DNA of 64,000 nucleotides from Cacajao melanocephalus (GCA_963573385.1 CAUYLG010066006.1:1-64000), one strand, 5' to 3'; counted from the stretch's first letter, positions 31,655 to 45,544 are shown. Notes: generated by a model not told the origin, from the letters alone. Program-made: numbers and translations.

Positions 31655-31702
31655 TGGGTACGGCAGGGCCGGCCGGGGGCTTCCCCCACCGCTGCTCCTG
31701 CG

Positions 31703-31741
31703 CCCTCCCCCGCGCCCCCCGCTTCCCCCTCCTCCCCTCCC
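31703..31741 (-). promoter_or_regulatory. C-rich tract: predicted minus-strand G-quadruplex / i-motif
   Basis: The + strand has C runs of 3, 5, 6, 5, 4 and 3 separated by 1, 3, 4, 4 and 1 nt. On the minus strand this exceeds the canonical rule of four G3+ tracts with loops of 1-7 nt. It lies about 270-310 bp upstream of the start codon. Structure formation is inferred, not shown. Confidence 0.6.
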
Positions 31742-31769
31742 TATCGCCCTCACCCCCCTTCTTCCCCCG

Positions 31770-31782
31770 TGACCCCTGACCC
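31770..31782 (+). promoter_or_regulatory. DR1-type nuclear-receptor half-site pair
   Basis: Two TGACCC half-sites in direct repeat with a one-base spacer (TGACCC-C-TGACCC), the DR1 geometry used by HNF4, RXR/PPAR and COUP-TF factors. It is located in the CpG island just after the C-rich tract. Short motifs occur by chance; binding is an inference. Confidence 0.35.
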
Positions 31783-31918
31783 CAGCTAATCTGCATAGAG
31801 GAATGACAGGCATCCGCTGGGCAGGATCCGCCGCGCCGGCTACGGCCGGCCGGGCTGGGAGACCCGCGCTGGGGAGAAGGTGAGGGGACCCGGCGGGCCG
31901 CTCAGCACAGGCCGGGAC

Positions 31919-31981
31919 ATGAACGCTTGGAACTCTGGCTGGGAGCGGACCCATGATCGAAGGACCAAAGCAGCCGCGTGA
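31919..31981 (+). other. Upstream ORF 1 in the 5' leader (20 codons)
   Basis: ATG at 31919 (G at -3, A at +4, a moderate context) reads 20 sense codons to a TGA at 31979-31981, closing 29 nt before the main ATG. If the leader begins upstream of it, ribosomes would have to reinitiate or leak past it. The peptide resembles nothing I know. Confidence 0.55.
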
Positions 31982-32056
31982 TCACTGGACCTGGCCCCTC
32001 GACTCTAGCCATGGGCCAGACCTCTGTGTCCGCGCTGTCCCCGCAGCCCGGCAGCG
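31953..32056 (+). other. Upstream ORF 2, overlapping the main start
   Basis: ATG at 31953 (weak context, C at -3) is in a different frame from the main ATG (offset 58 nt) and stays open across it to the exon end. In unspliced RNA it stops at the TGA formed across the donor (32057-32061). In spliced RNA its end depends on exon 2. Overlapping uORFs usually lower translation of the main frame. Confidence 0.5.
32011..32056 (+). CDS. PHACTR2: First coding exon of probable PHACTR2 (partial CDS)
   Basis: ATG at 32011 lies in a strong Kozak context (GCC before, G after). It opens 15 codons, MGQTSVSALSPQPGS, plus one base, before a near-perfect donor (GCG|GTGAGT, intron starts at 32057). From memory human PHACTR2 begins with almost this peptide followed by Val. 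A phase-1 donor leaving a single G fits a split GTN (Val) codon, which independently supports the identity. I recall Thr where this sequence has Ala at residue 8, which may be a variant, a species difference or a memory error. PHACTR proteins bind actin monomers through RPEL repeats and regulate protein phosphatase 1; those domains lie in later exons, none of which I find here. The exon sits in a CpG island, as expected for a first exon. A related PHACTR paralogue is the main alternative. Identity is inferred from 15 residues plus splice phase. Confidence 0.75.
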
Positions 32057-32120
32057 GTGAGTCCCGGGCGCACGCGATGCGCTCCCGCCGCGCGGGCGCT
32101 GGGCTGGCGGCTGGGCCCCG

Positions 32121-33585
32121 GGGCAGGCAGGGCTCGTCGTCTGGTCAGGTTCCGCTCGGACCCGCCAAGTCCCTCGGAGAAACCCCAGAGGTAGCGCTCG
32201 CCAAACTCTTTGTCGTGAAAGAGGAATGCCTTTTGGGATCCAGCCGATTTTACCTTAAAGGCACAGGCTCCATTTTCCTGTGCGCGATGCCTCGCTGTGG
32301 TTTTTATCCAAATTATTTCGGAGCCAGAAACTTACGGGAAACGCCATTTGCGTATTACTGTGTTTTTAAAAACGCGAAACTTAGAGAGCAAGAGAAACAT
32401 GCCAACAGGTTTTTCTGTATTTACGCTTGGCTTCTGAACAGACTAGGACTGAATACTCTCAAGCTTGTCAACTGATTTATGGTTTGTTATTTGGAGTAGA
32501 AGGGCTGATCGCCTTCCTAACCTGGCAGAACGCTGAATACTTAATAACTAGCCCCGAAATGCGCAATTGTTTCAAATGAGACTTGTTTTGTTTATATTAG
32601 AGCAGTTATAAAATTTAGGGAAACGTATCTCATGAACTTAGTTCTCCAGGACTAAAGTTAGTTTTGTGGAAACGTGTAACGTGTCTGAGTTGTAATGTCA
32701 TGTTTTAAAAGTTTATTCCCCCCCTCCCATTTTCTTAAACAAAAAGAGGGAAGGAAGGTACGTCTGGCATTTCCCCAGCAGTGTAGAGATAAAAAAAAAC
32801 TGTTTGGTGCTGTTACCTGTGATTCGGTAAGGAAATACATTTAAAAGGTACTATTTTTATATTTTTCCATCAACGATTAAAAAATAAATAAAACTCAAAG
32901 GGACCATTTATGTTATTCATTGAGATATTTGATACACTTTTTAAATTGCGCAAACAACAGGATCTTGCTGAAAGGAAATGACAGGGCGCAGAGGAAGGTT
33001 TTTTAATCTGCCTCAGGATGTCTAACTAGATAGCATTCTGTCATTCCAGTCCCTTTCCCTGCTTTATACCCAGTAGGTTTCTTTAGGTAGCACAGCTTCA
33101 CTCCCTGAGATACCACAAGCTTTGCTGAGGTGTCAGTTAATACCGCAGAAGATCCCTAGGCAGAGAAGAGACATCAGAATCCGAAAAAGATTACAGTATA
33201 CCTTCCTTTACCATTAATGACATGGCTACAGCTCTGAACATCAAAAAGACATCATGTTGGTAGCTTTTTGAGAGATTTTTGAGGGGAGGTGTTGAGTAGC
33301 ATTTTAAATTTAGTAAACTACTTTGTGCAAATAACTCTTGGTTTCCTTTGTCTTACCTTAAAGTGGTGAGACTTCTTTATATTTCAAGAAAGGGTTATAT
33401 TTTTAAATTTGCGCAGCGGCAAAGATAGAATTAAATCAGTACTCCACACAACAGGTATATAGAAGGTATTGTCCTGAATTTAGTTATTTTATCACAAAAT
33501 ATTATTTGAGTGAATATTAGAAAAGCAAATTTTGCCTTAATAAAAATCAAGGAATATTATATAAATGATGTCTAAGAAGCAAATG
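32121..33585. other. Start of intron 1, single copy
   Basis: No repeat recognised. The reading frame of exon 1 stays open to a TGA at 32473-32475 (see findings). An AATAAA is present near 32883. Confidence 0.5.
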
Positions 33586-33598
33586 AAATCCTAAAATG

Positions 33599-34812
<1,214 letters not shown>

Positions 34813-34855
34813 AGATCCATTATTTTTAAAAATAGCTGTATTGACGTATAATTCA

Positions 34856-35035
<180 letters not shown>

Positions 35036-35807
35036 TCATTGTTTTTCAGTGTATTCACAGTGTTGTGTGACCCTCAATCTCTATTCCCACCTTATTCACA
35101 CAGCAGCCTCTACCCTAATTAAACACTAATCGACTTTTCTGCCTGTATACATTTGCTTATTGAGAACATTTCATGTCAATGGAATCATATAACATGTCAT
35201 TTTGTGACTGCTTCTTTCAGTTAGCATGTTTTCAATGATCATCCATGTTGTAGCATGTATCCGTTGTTCATGTCTTTTTATTACCAAAGAGTATTCTACT
35301 GTATGAATATGCCATATTTTATTTATCCATTTATCAGTTGATGGACATTTGGGTTATTTCTGCTTTGGGCTATTTATGAATAACGCTGCTCTGAACTTTG
35401 TGTACAGTTGTTGTGAAGCTATGTTTTCACTTCTCAGGTGTATATTTAGTAGTGGAATTGCCAGATTATCTGGTAGGTCGTTCTATGTTTGACCTTTTAT
35501 GGCGTTGCCAAACAGTTTCTAAAGAAGCGACACCACTTTACATTCCCACCAGCTGCGTATGAAACTTCCAATTTCTCCATATCCGTGCCGACACTTGTTA
35601 CTGTCTTTTTGATGATAGCCATCTTAGTAGGTGTGAAGTTGCATCTCATGGTTTTGATTTCCTTTTCCCTAATTACTAATGACCTTGAGCATCTTTTCAT
35701 GTGCTTAGTGGCCATTCGTATATCTTCTTTGGAAAAATGTCTTCAGATCCTTTGTCTAATTTTAGTTGGATGATTTGACTTTCGTTGGAGTTTTAAGAGT
35801 TCTGCCC

Positions 35808-35862
35808 ACCTGGGGCCTTCCAAAATGCGGGGATTATAGGTGTGAGCCACCGTGCCTAGCCT
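35808..35862 (-). mobile_element. Alu 5'-head fragment
   Basis: About 55 bp equivalent to the first 55 bp of Alu, antisense ('gtgagccaccgtgcctagcc'). It has no poly(A), so it is not an ordinary 5' truncation but a remnant left by deletion or recombination. Confidence 0.8.
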
Positions 35863-36227
35863 GAACTAATTTTTCAGTTCTAATAGTTTTTCAGTGGATT
35901 CCTTATGGTTTCTATATACAAGATCATGCTATATACAAGATATATTTACACAGGTATGTGCAAAAAACAACATTTTAATTCCTCCTTTTAGAGTTGATTG
36001 CTTTTATTTTTATTTTTTCTTATTTAATAGTTCAAGCTAGAACCCTTGGTCCAATGTTAAATAGAAGTGATAATTGTGAGCATTTTTGCCTTGTTCCTGA
36101 TTTGACATAAACAGGTTTTTTTTTTTTTTTTAACTGTTAAGTGCGCTGTTAGGTATGGGTTTCTTCATAGGTTCTGTTTGTGACAAAGTTCTCTTCTATT
36201 ACTAGTTTGTCAATGTTTTTATTATGA

Positions 36228-36546
<319 letters not shown>

Positions 36547-36769
36547 TCAATTTTGTCAAAGGATTTTTTCTGCCTCTGTTGAGATGATCATATGATTTTT
36601 GTCCTTTATTTTATTCATTTGGCATGTTACATTAATTGATTCTTAGTTGTTAAATCAACCTTGTAGTCCTGGGATAAATCCCACTTGGGTAATGTGTATA
36701 ACTTTTTCTGTATGCTGCTAGGTTAGGTTTACAGGTATTTTACTGAGAATTGGGTCCATTATTTCTAAG

Positions 36770-37545
36770 TACAGGCTAAAACGATACGCCCCCAATAGGG
36801 TGGTTCTTCCAGTACTCTCTGGCATCATGCCCTAGGAGGATTGAGACATCTAGTATTTCATTGTCAAGTTTAGAGCATTGGATACAATAAGTTTTTGATG
36901 AATATATGAATGAGTTGACAAATAGTCTCAATAAGCAGCCTGACTGCTTTAAGCCAATGATAATATGAATGAGAGGTATGTATTATTTATATTCTTTTTT
37001 GAGTCCAAGAATTATATTACTCCACCTCTGTTGTCTGAAGGGTAGTGTCTGAATCTAGTAACTGTTTCCCCAACCCCACCCCATTTTCTCAGTGCCACAG
37101 ACCAGTACTCGGTTGCTTCTTTTCAGCCCTTGGGTTGAAAGGGCAGACAATGCCACTGTCCCCATTTTTAGGGACAAGAGAACAAGTGAATAAGGCGTGC
37201 AGGATCACACCTAGGTTGAGATGGAACCTGTATTTATCTGTGTCTCTGGGTTTCCAAGTTTTGTTCAGGGCCCTATATTTGTCTTGTCGAGAATATTTAT
37301 CCATTTCCTTGTAAACCAGGCACAGGAAGAAGTCCTAAAGACCAAAGTTGATAGAGTTTGTTTTCTTTATAGTATAATATGCACATGGTCAGAAGTCAAA
37401 CATTACAAGATGGTTTGGGATAAAAATGAGTTTACTCCCTCCTAGAATCCCCCAGTTCCACCTTCTATCCATAACCCAGCACGAACATTTTCTTTTCATT
37501 CCACACAGTTTTCATTCATAGATGTCTAATATCTAATGGCTGTAA
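36770..37545. other. No recognisable gene
   Basis: Single-copy intronic DNA. An ORF at 37045-37314 has no recognised domain. Confidence 0.4.
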
Positions 37546-37549
37546 TTGT

Positions 37550-37710
37550 GAACTCACAATGGGCCAGGAACTACTCTAAGTGCTTAACTTGAATTAGCTT
37601 TTTAAGACTTATGACATTCATCCGGGGTAACTAATATTAATATCCCCATTTTATAAATGAGGAAAACCAAAGTAAAAAAGCTAAGTAGCTTGGCCATGTT
37701 ACTTGACTGA
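37550..37710 (-). repeat. MIR SINE
   Basis: 'atccccattttataaatgag' with upstream 'ctctaagtgctta' is the antisense MIR core. Confidence 0.75.
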
Positions 37711-37839
37711 AGAAGAAACATAAGTTACCACTTGAGCTATAAAATAAGGTTTAAGCAATTATGTGAAAGAAGCAAAATGGGGATGCCACTGATTACCTAT
37801 GAATTTAGCAAAGATTAAAATGAGTAATTCCCAAAAGAC

Positions 37840-38520
<681 letters not shown>

Positions 38521-39640
38521 ACGCACACACACAAGAGAGGAACTTCAGTACTGAAGAGTTAGTGTGACAGTCATGGCTTTCCCCTGCTTTGGACATGATC
38601 AAAGCCCATACCCACCATCCACTTGGACCTCACCTGTCATTACAGCCATGAGCTGACCTACAACTGTACTAGCTTTTCTCCAGCTGCGTGGATTCTGAGC
38701 TTTAAGCTCAGTGGCTGGTTTTCAGCTACTTTTTTTTTCTTGTCAGTGATGGAAAAAAAAAAAACTCTTCTTTTTAGATTTGGTTTTTTTCGTCTGATAA
38801 TAATGCAAATGTCACTTCCTTTGAGAGAAGAATGTGAGCAGAATTTCAACATCAGCTGCTTCTCTTTGGTCCACAGCTCGTCAGCTTTGGTGAGTGAGTA
38901 ATATCCCAAATATTTTAATTTTATTTTTAGCAGTCTGAAAAATAAAATAATAAGTTTATTCTATATTTAGCAGTCTGAAAACATAATGGCCAGTGAGCAA
39001 GTCACACTTCACCTCTTGCCTTCTTAATGCAGTAGGGAAGGAGATAAGACACCTGCTTTGTTGGTCTGACAATTAAGCCTATTTAATTTGAATAGAGGAA
39101 AAATTACAACATTTTTTCCTTTCTTTGGGGACTTTACTGTAGCAGGTTAACTGCTAGTCTCTATTCGTGGGAGAAAAGATTAATATTTAGTGAAGACTCA
39201 ACTGATGTAAAAGTGGTATTCAGGATAGAAATAGTCTTAAGAAAATAAACACATCTTGTGTCCTCCCCGCAAAAGCAGGGGAACAAAAACCAAAACTACA
39301 GAAATCCAGAAAGGAATAGGCAAATTGCATTACTTGCTATGAGGTCAGTCTAACCATGATCATTTATATGTATAAACCATCCCTCCATTTATTTTCATTT
39401 CAAGGGGCTGGATGTTTTTATTCATATCAACCTTTTGGCAAGTAAAACACTGCAGCCCTTAACACTAAGGAAATTTGGTTACCAAGGAAGGACTGAAGTG
39501 CTATTTTGCTTAAGAATATCCTGGAAAGCTGTGCTGGTATGAGCTTGGCAGGTATATTCCTACAAATCAGCCTGTTTTATGAGGGCATATTAAGAAGGAG
39601 AAGAGTGGCACCTTCATCCAGAAAACAGTTCCTAAATTAA
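38521..39640. other. No recognisable gene
   Basis: Single-copy intronic DNA. A short direct repeat (TTTAGCAGTCTGAAAA) occurs twice between 38925 and 38985. Confidence 0.4.
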
Positions 39641-39644
39641 AGTT

Positions 39645-40095
39645 ATTATGTGTAAGGTGTTATGCTAACCAATGTGGGAAGTTTCAAAGATAAATCATAC
39701 GCGGACTCTGCCCACAAAGTGTCCAGGCCTAGAAGATGCTTAGTGAACATGTGCAGAAATGAGAGTGGAAGGGAAGGGATACCTACAGAATTGTAGGACT
39801 AGATCAGGGAGGCAAAATACTGAATGGGGACAAGCATTCAGGCTCTGAGAAGGAGAGTGAAAGGCAATACTGAAAGCCACAGGCAATGTGAACCACTGAA
39901 GTTTTTTTCTTTTTAATCAAACCAGAGAAATGATTATTGCTTTGCCTCAGGGGATGAGTCGGCCTGTGACCTGCAGTATAGATTTCATGGGGTGAGACTG
40001 AAAGTGGGACCAAGAAGTAGGCTGGAATAATCCAGCAAGGTGGAGGGACACCTGATCTGGGCTGAGGGGTTGGGTAAAGAAATGGGAGTAGGGTC
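39645..40095 (-). mobile_element. L2 LINE fragment (antisense)
   Basis: 'aagataaatcatacgcggac', 'ctctgcccacaaagtgtcca' and 'ggctggaataatccagc' follow the antisense L2 3' region, with internal decay. Confidence 0.6.
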
Positions 40096-40109
40096 TCACC
40101 CAACTCTCA

Positions 40110-41125
40110 GAGTTACAGAGTTTGTGTCTGCAGCTCTGACCTGTCTCTGCACTCCAGGCTTAAATGTGCAACTCCCTGTTTGACAGGTCTGCTTGAAAAC
40201 TTGCTGGGCATCCCAGAGGTAACATAGATCTAAACAGAAGGTTTGATTTTGTCCTCCAAGCCAGTTCTTCGCTTGACTTCTACATTTCCCCAAATGATCC
40301 AACCACTCACTTATTCTAGTCAAGGATCTAGGAATTATTCTTAGGTTTTCCTTTTCCCTCCACATGGATCCATCAGCAGGTCCTGTCCTTTCTTCCCAAA
40401 TATATCTCAAGTCCATGCTCTTCCATCTGTCCCTACTGCCACCATCCAAGCTCTGGGGCCATTCATTACATGGACAACTGCAGTAGATTCCAGCTGCTCT
40501 CCGGCTTCTGTTCCCACCCTTCTGCAATTCATTTTCCACAGAACAGCTAAAGTAATTTCTTAAAGCATAAATCATGTCAGTCACTCACTCAAAACCTTCC
40601 TGTCCTCCCACTGCACTTGGAATGAAATCCAGATTGCACAGTATGGCCCTCGAGGCTGTACATGAGCCTGTATAATCCCTGCCCAGCCCTCTGACCTCAT
40701 CTTCCATCACTTTGCCCTGGTGCCTCTATAGTGCTGCAGTCTCACTGCCTTTTTCAATTTTCAAGCAAGCCTGGCTCAGTCCTACCCATGGACCTTGGCC
40801 ATGGCTGCTCCCTGTTTGAGACATTCTTCCCTTGGCTCTTTGCAAAGCTAACTCCTTGTTTCAGCGGCATCCTTGTGCTTTATAGAGACCTTCCCTGCCT
40901 ACCCCTCTCCAGAATAACCCACCCAGGCCCCACTCACAGCTCTCTGTGCCTTCATTGCCCTTAGCGCTCAGATGGTCTTGTTTGTTTGTTTTATTCATTG
41001 TCTCTCTTTGCTAGAACATAAGCTCCATGATCTATAAGACGTTAATCTGTCTTGTTCACCAATGTCTCTTCTTATTCCTAGATATATGCCTGACACCAAA
41101 ACTATTTGTCAAATAAATGAATAGC
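40110..41125 (+). mobile_element. L2 LINE, ~1 kb of 3' end (sense)
   Basis: Long, well-ordered L2: 'ctccacatggatccatcagc', 'gcataaatcatgtcagtcac', 'tggaatgaaatccagattgc', 'gccttcattgcccttagcgc', 'agaacataagctccatgatc', ending in 'aaataaatgaatagc'. This is the C-terminus of the reverse transcriptase plus the 3' UTR, frames broken. Confidence 0.85.
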
Positions 41126-41424
41126 TCTGTTTGGCCAGGTCACACATTAGTAGAGTAGTAGGAACTGAGTAGAAATTTCAGGAGCATCTAAGAAATGTGG
41201 AGTTGTTTAAACTGATTCTTTAATCTTTAATTCTCCAGTCTCTAAATAGCATGCTCTTTGCTACCTATTGATTGATTGTTCATCATGACAAATTATCCAC
41301 TGAACTCACAGTATGGCACCTGAAGACATCTCTGTTTTTCACCCTGCCCCAACCCCTGGGCCCCCCCCCATTTCAAAATTATACATTTCCTATTCTCCCA
41401 TTTTCTCATCTTCTCAACATTCTT

Positions 41425-41714
41425 TTTTTTGGAGACTAAGTGTGTCTCTCTCACCCAGGCTGGAGTGCAGTGGCCTAATCTCAGCTCACTGCAACCTCCA
41501 CCTCGTAGGTTCAAGCAATTCTCTCTTCCTCAGCCTCCCAAGTAGCTGGGATTACAGGCACCCGCCACCATGCCTGGCTAATTTTTGTATTTTTAGTAGA
41601 GATGGGGTTTTGCCATGTTGGCCAGGCTGGTCTTGAACTCCTGACCTCAAGTGATCCACCCACCTTGGCTCCCAAAGTGCTGGGATTACAGGCATGAGCC
41701 ACCATGCCCAGCCC
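41425..41714 (-). mobile_element. Alu (antisense)
   Basis: Full antisense Alu. TSD CAACATTCTT at 41415-41424 and 41715-41724. Confidence 0.96.
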
Positions 41715-41724
41715 CAACATTCTT

Positions 41725-42710
41725 ATATAGTGCTTTTGATTATATCAGTAGTCTATGTAACAGCAGAAATGCCAGTGACAGCTAAGGCTTGAGGTAAACC
41801 ACGATTACTTTTTCTCTCCTGCATATCTTGTTTCTCCTACTGGTGTTTTTGTTAGCTTGCTAAGTATCCTGTACACTTATCTGCACACTTTCTCTTGTTA
41901 TGTATTTAATAAATTGCTTCTCAATATGTTCAAACACTCAAGTTATTCTTTCAGGGTCATCTTTAAGAACTTCATGCATAGTCTTTGTCCTTTTTCCATG
42001 TGGACTGGATTTTCTCTGAGCCCACTGTCCAGCTGTTCACCACACCAGGGAGATTCCTTCCACTTTCCTCTTGTGTTGAATCTCGAGATTGCTGGATCCC
42101 ACGCCTTTTTTTTTCTTCTGGGTCTATTTCCTTATTTTGGCAGAGCACACAGGGTGCTTCTTGAGAAAAGCTCATGGGGTGTATGTTTTTTGAGTCTTTG
42201 TATTAGAACATGTTTTTATTCTGGCTTCATGCTTGGTTGATAGCTTGGCTGATAGCTTGGCTGGGTCAGAAGGTAGCAAAGCAAACTTGTTGCAATGTGC
42301 ACAAACACCCGCCATCACTCCCAATTAATCATGATGAACGTTTTACCTTTATGTAGACAACTTGTTTTTTCTCTTTAGCAAATAGATTTTAACTCATTTC
42401 AAAAGACTTTCTTGGGTGATGGTCACACAAGATCTCAGCTTTGACCCGGCTTGCTGCAATAGTCTAAAAAATATTTTTTGGAAGTTTAAAAGATTTATGG
42501 TACATAGACAATTAAAAAATGTGTTTACTGTGATAATAATGTGCTGGCATTTTAAAATAAGACTCACATTTAAGATTTACAGTGAATAATTGTAGTATTC
42601 CTGTATTTTTCTGTGTTTTTATTTTAGGGGTGCATCATCTTTATGGGCTGCTGGTTCTGATAGGATCCTTGGGGTATTACAAACTACCATTGATATTTCA
42701 CAAATTGTGA
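41725..42710. other. No recognisable gene
   Basis: An ORF at 41857-42240 (127 codons) has no domain I recognise and no splice context. Left uncalled. Confidence 0.4.
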
Positions 42711-42714
42711 GACT

Positions 42715-43180
<466 letters not shown>

Positions 43181-43185
43181 GACTA

Positions 43186-43286
43186 TACAGATGCTTCTCA
43201 ACTTATGATGGGGTTATATCTTGATAAGCCCATCATAAAGTTAAAAAAAAAATAGTCAAACCATGGTAAATCAGGGACCTTCTGTA
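43186..43286 (+). mobile_element. Short Tigger-type MITE
   Basis: About 100 bp bounded by TACAG...CTGTA with complementary ends ('tctcaacttatgatgggg' versus 'ccatggtaaatcagggacc') and TA at both borders, as for pogo/Tigger elements. Strong internal deletion, no coding capacity. Confidence 0.65.
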
Positions 43287-43289
43287 TTT

Positions 43290-44845
43290 AAATAAAAAAA
43301 ATTTTCATTTGAATCTTTATGCGTGTCTTTCTCTTTACTTGAGGCAAAAGTTACAAAGTATCCAGTTCAGAGATTCTGATGTTCTGTACACAAATGCCGG
43401 GATGAACCAGGTCATTCATATTTACTGTTCCTGAGCAAATATTCCTATTGTCAAGTAGAATGTTAAGATTCTGATGGAATATTATTGCCAGAAAACTGTT
43501 TGCTTTTACATACATTTTTGTTAATATTATAAGCAGCAAAATAATGCATTTCCCACAATGGCTAGGTTTGAAGTAAATATATAGTTGCTTTCACTTCGAA
43601 GGCAAGGAAGTTATCAGCAGAATGTCAATTACTGTTTAGGAAAAGGCCACAGAATTTCAACTTGTTGCCTTTTCAAGAAGACCCCTGTGAACTTCATCTG
43701 AGGGTGCTACATGCTCATTACTTAACCCAAAACCAAAGTCAAAGAACAGGGCACTGGATGAAAATAGCTGTTTAATAGCGAGTAGGAGGAACTATAAGAA
43801 AGATTTTAGCCAATACATTTCTGAAAAGGAGGCTGAGCCCTTTTCTCTTTTAGAACTGTAGGTGGCAAATTCTGAAAATTGCAAAAGGAAGCAATCATTT
43901 ATTTAAGACTTCTGTTCATGCATTCCTTTTTGGATAACGTTTGGCTTTTTATTTTCACCTCTGTTTGTACTTCAGGCATCCTTTCTTTTCAATTGTGTGC
44001 CTATTTGCAGTCCATTGCCCAGTGTGAAGTAAATTCCATTCAATCTTAATTGGGGTCTCTTAAAAGCTTTTTCTAAAGAGTTTTTCAGCCTCCCTGTGGA
44101 AGGCCACTGTTTGTTGGCTAAGGTGTTCCAGGGTGTGCTGAACATTGCCTCTGACCTTCCTTCTTGTATAACAATGTTTCTGACAACAGCTGGGTGGCTC
44201 ACAGGACAGAGAAGGGCAGTCTAACAGGATGATTCAGGATTGCACTGATCAATTTCATCTCTTATAAAGGGATTTTGTGTATTTCAAAATTTCTTCTGCA
44301 TCTGTAAAGTTAACTTGTGCTGACCGACCAGCCTGTTTATGAAAGAACCGGGTGAGAATGGAAACTTGGAACAACCCAGAACAAGTTAACTGAGCTCACG
44401 CCGTGGGTTCCTGTTGGCCTGACTGCACTATGTTTCATTTTCCTAAAGGCTTCTAAATCAGGGTTGTATACATCTGTGCACAACTAATGTTCTGTCACTT
44501 GGAAAGTATTTGACTGCCAATTTTTTTAAAGAAAACATGAAAAGAATAAAATCAAACATGAGATTTTTAGAAGAATTTAGAACCGTACGCTTTTTAAAAA
44601 CTGAATCCCCTTCAGTCATCCAACCACAGAATGTCAGAACACACGTATACCTCATTTTCCAAACAAGAATGTTTTAATTTAGGAAGCCATTATAAAGTAA
44701 TCATAGCAAAATCCTTCAAAGAACTTTTCTTTTTTCCCTCTTTCAAGTGGCATGAGGTGGAGGTGAGGTTGAAGGCCGTGTGACATTTTCACTTTACCTT
44801 CGACATATTAATAAATAACGTTACAGATAACAGTAAATGTCTGTA
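43290..44845. other. No recognisable gene
   Basis: 1.5 kb of single-copy intronic DNA; no supported feature. Confidence 0.45.
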
Positions 44846-44849
44846 CACT

Positions 44850-45235
44850 ATTAGTCAACTGGGGCTGTCATAACACCATACCACAGACTGGGTGGCTACA
44901 ACAACAGAAATGTATTTCCTCACCGTTCTGGAGGCTAGAGGTCTAAGATCAAGGTGTCAGCAGGGTGAGTTTCTGCAGAAGTCTCTGTCTTTAACTTGTA
45001 GATGGATGCCTTCTCTCTGGGTGCTCGTATGGTCCATCCTCTGTGCACACACATGTCTGTGCTCACATGTTATCCTCTTATAAGGACCCTATTGGAGTAG
45101 GGCCCACCCATATGACCTCATTTTACCTTAATTTTACCTTTTAAAGGCCCTCTATTCAAATATGGACCCATGTTTAGGTACTGGGAGTTAAGACTTCAGC
45201 ATTTAAATTTTGAGGGACACAATTCAGTCCATAGC
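44850..45235 (-). mobile_element. MaLR-type LTR (antisense), probable
   Basis: 'accacagactgggtggctac', 'caccgttctggaggctagag', 'tatcctcttataaggaccc' and a final 'acaattcagtccatagc' match the antisense order of an MLT-type LTR. Subfamily uncertain. Confidence 0.65.
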
Positions 45236-45241
45236 AATGTC

Positions 45242-45544
45242 CTTTTTTTTGTTTTTGCTTTTTGAGTCAGAGTCTTGCTCTGTCATCCAGGCTGGAGTGC
45301 AGAGGCATGATCTTGGCTCACCGCAACTTCTGCCTCCTGTGTTCAAGTGATTCTCCTGCCTCAGCCACCCAAGTAGCTGGAACTTCAAGCACGCGCCAGC
45401 ATATCCGGCTAATTTTTGTATTTTTAGTAGAGACCAGGTTTCACCATGTTGGCAAGATTGGTCTCGAACTCCTGATCTCAGGTGATCCACTTGCTTTGGC
45501 CTCTCAGAGTGCTGAGATTACAGGCATGAGCTACCGCACCCAGC
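45242..45544 (-). mobile_element. Alu (antisense)
   Basis: Full antisense Alu directly abutting the MaLR piece. No convincing adjacent TSD; see the finding on the AGCAATGTCC repeats. Confidence 0.94.

Larger units (their letters stand above)
31655..32120 (+). promoter_or_regulatory. CpG-island promoter around exon 1
   Basis: GC- and CpG-rich block in otherwise AT-rich DNA, with many CGs (for example the paired GGCCGG motifs near 31667 and 31846). CpG density declines through about 32380. No TATA box is obvious, so a dispersed TATA-less promoter is expected. The block spans the 5' UTR, the first coding exon and the start of the intron. The transcription start cannot be fixed from sequence; it should lie upstream of 31919 if both upstream ATGs are transcribed. 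Confidence 0.85.

Noticed and set aside
31604..31954. 116-codon minus-strand ORF in the CpG island (antisense gene)
   Set aside because: Gly/Arg/Pro-rich translation explained by GC content; no splice signals or family resemblance, though antisense transcription from such islands is common.
31978..32010. Upstream GTG start extending the exon-1 frame by 11 codons
   Set aside because: Non-ATG start without support; the ATG at 32011 has a strong Kozak context and matches the known N-terminus.
40096..40584. 162-codon minus-strand ORF
   Set aside because: It is antisense to a well-ordered L2; no domain recognised.
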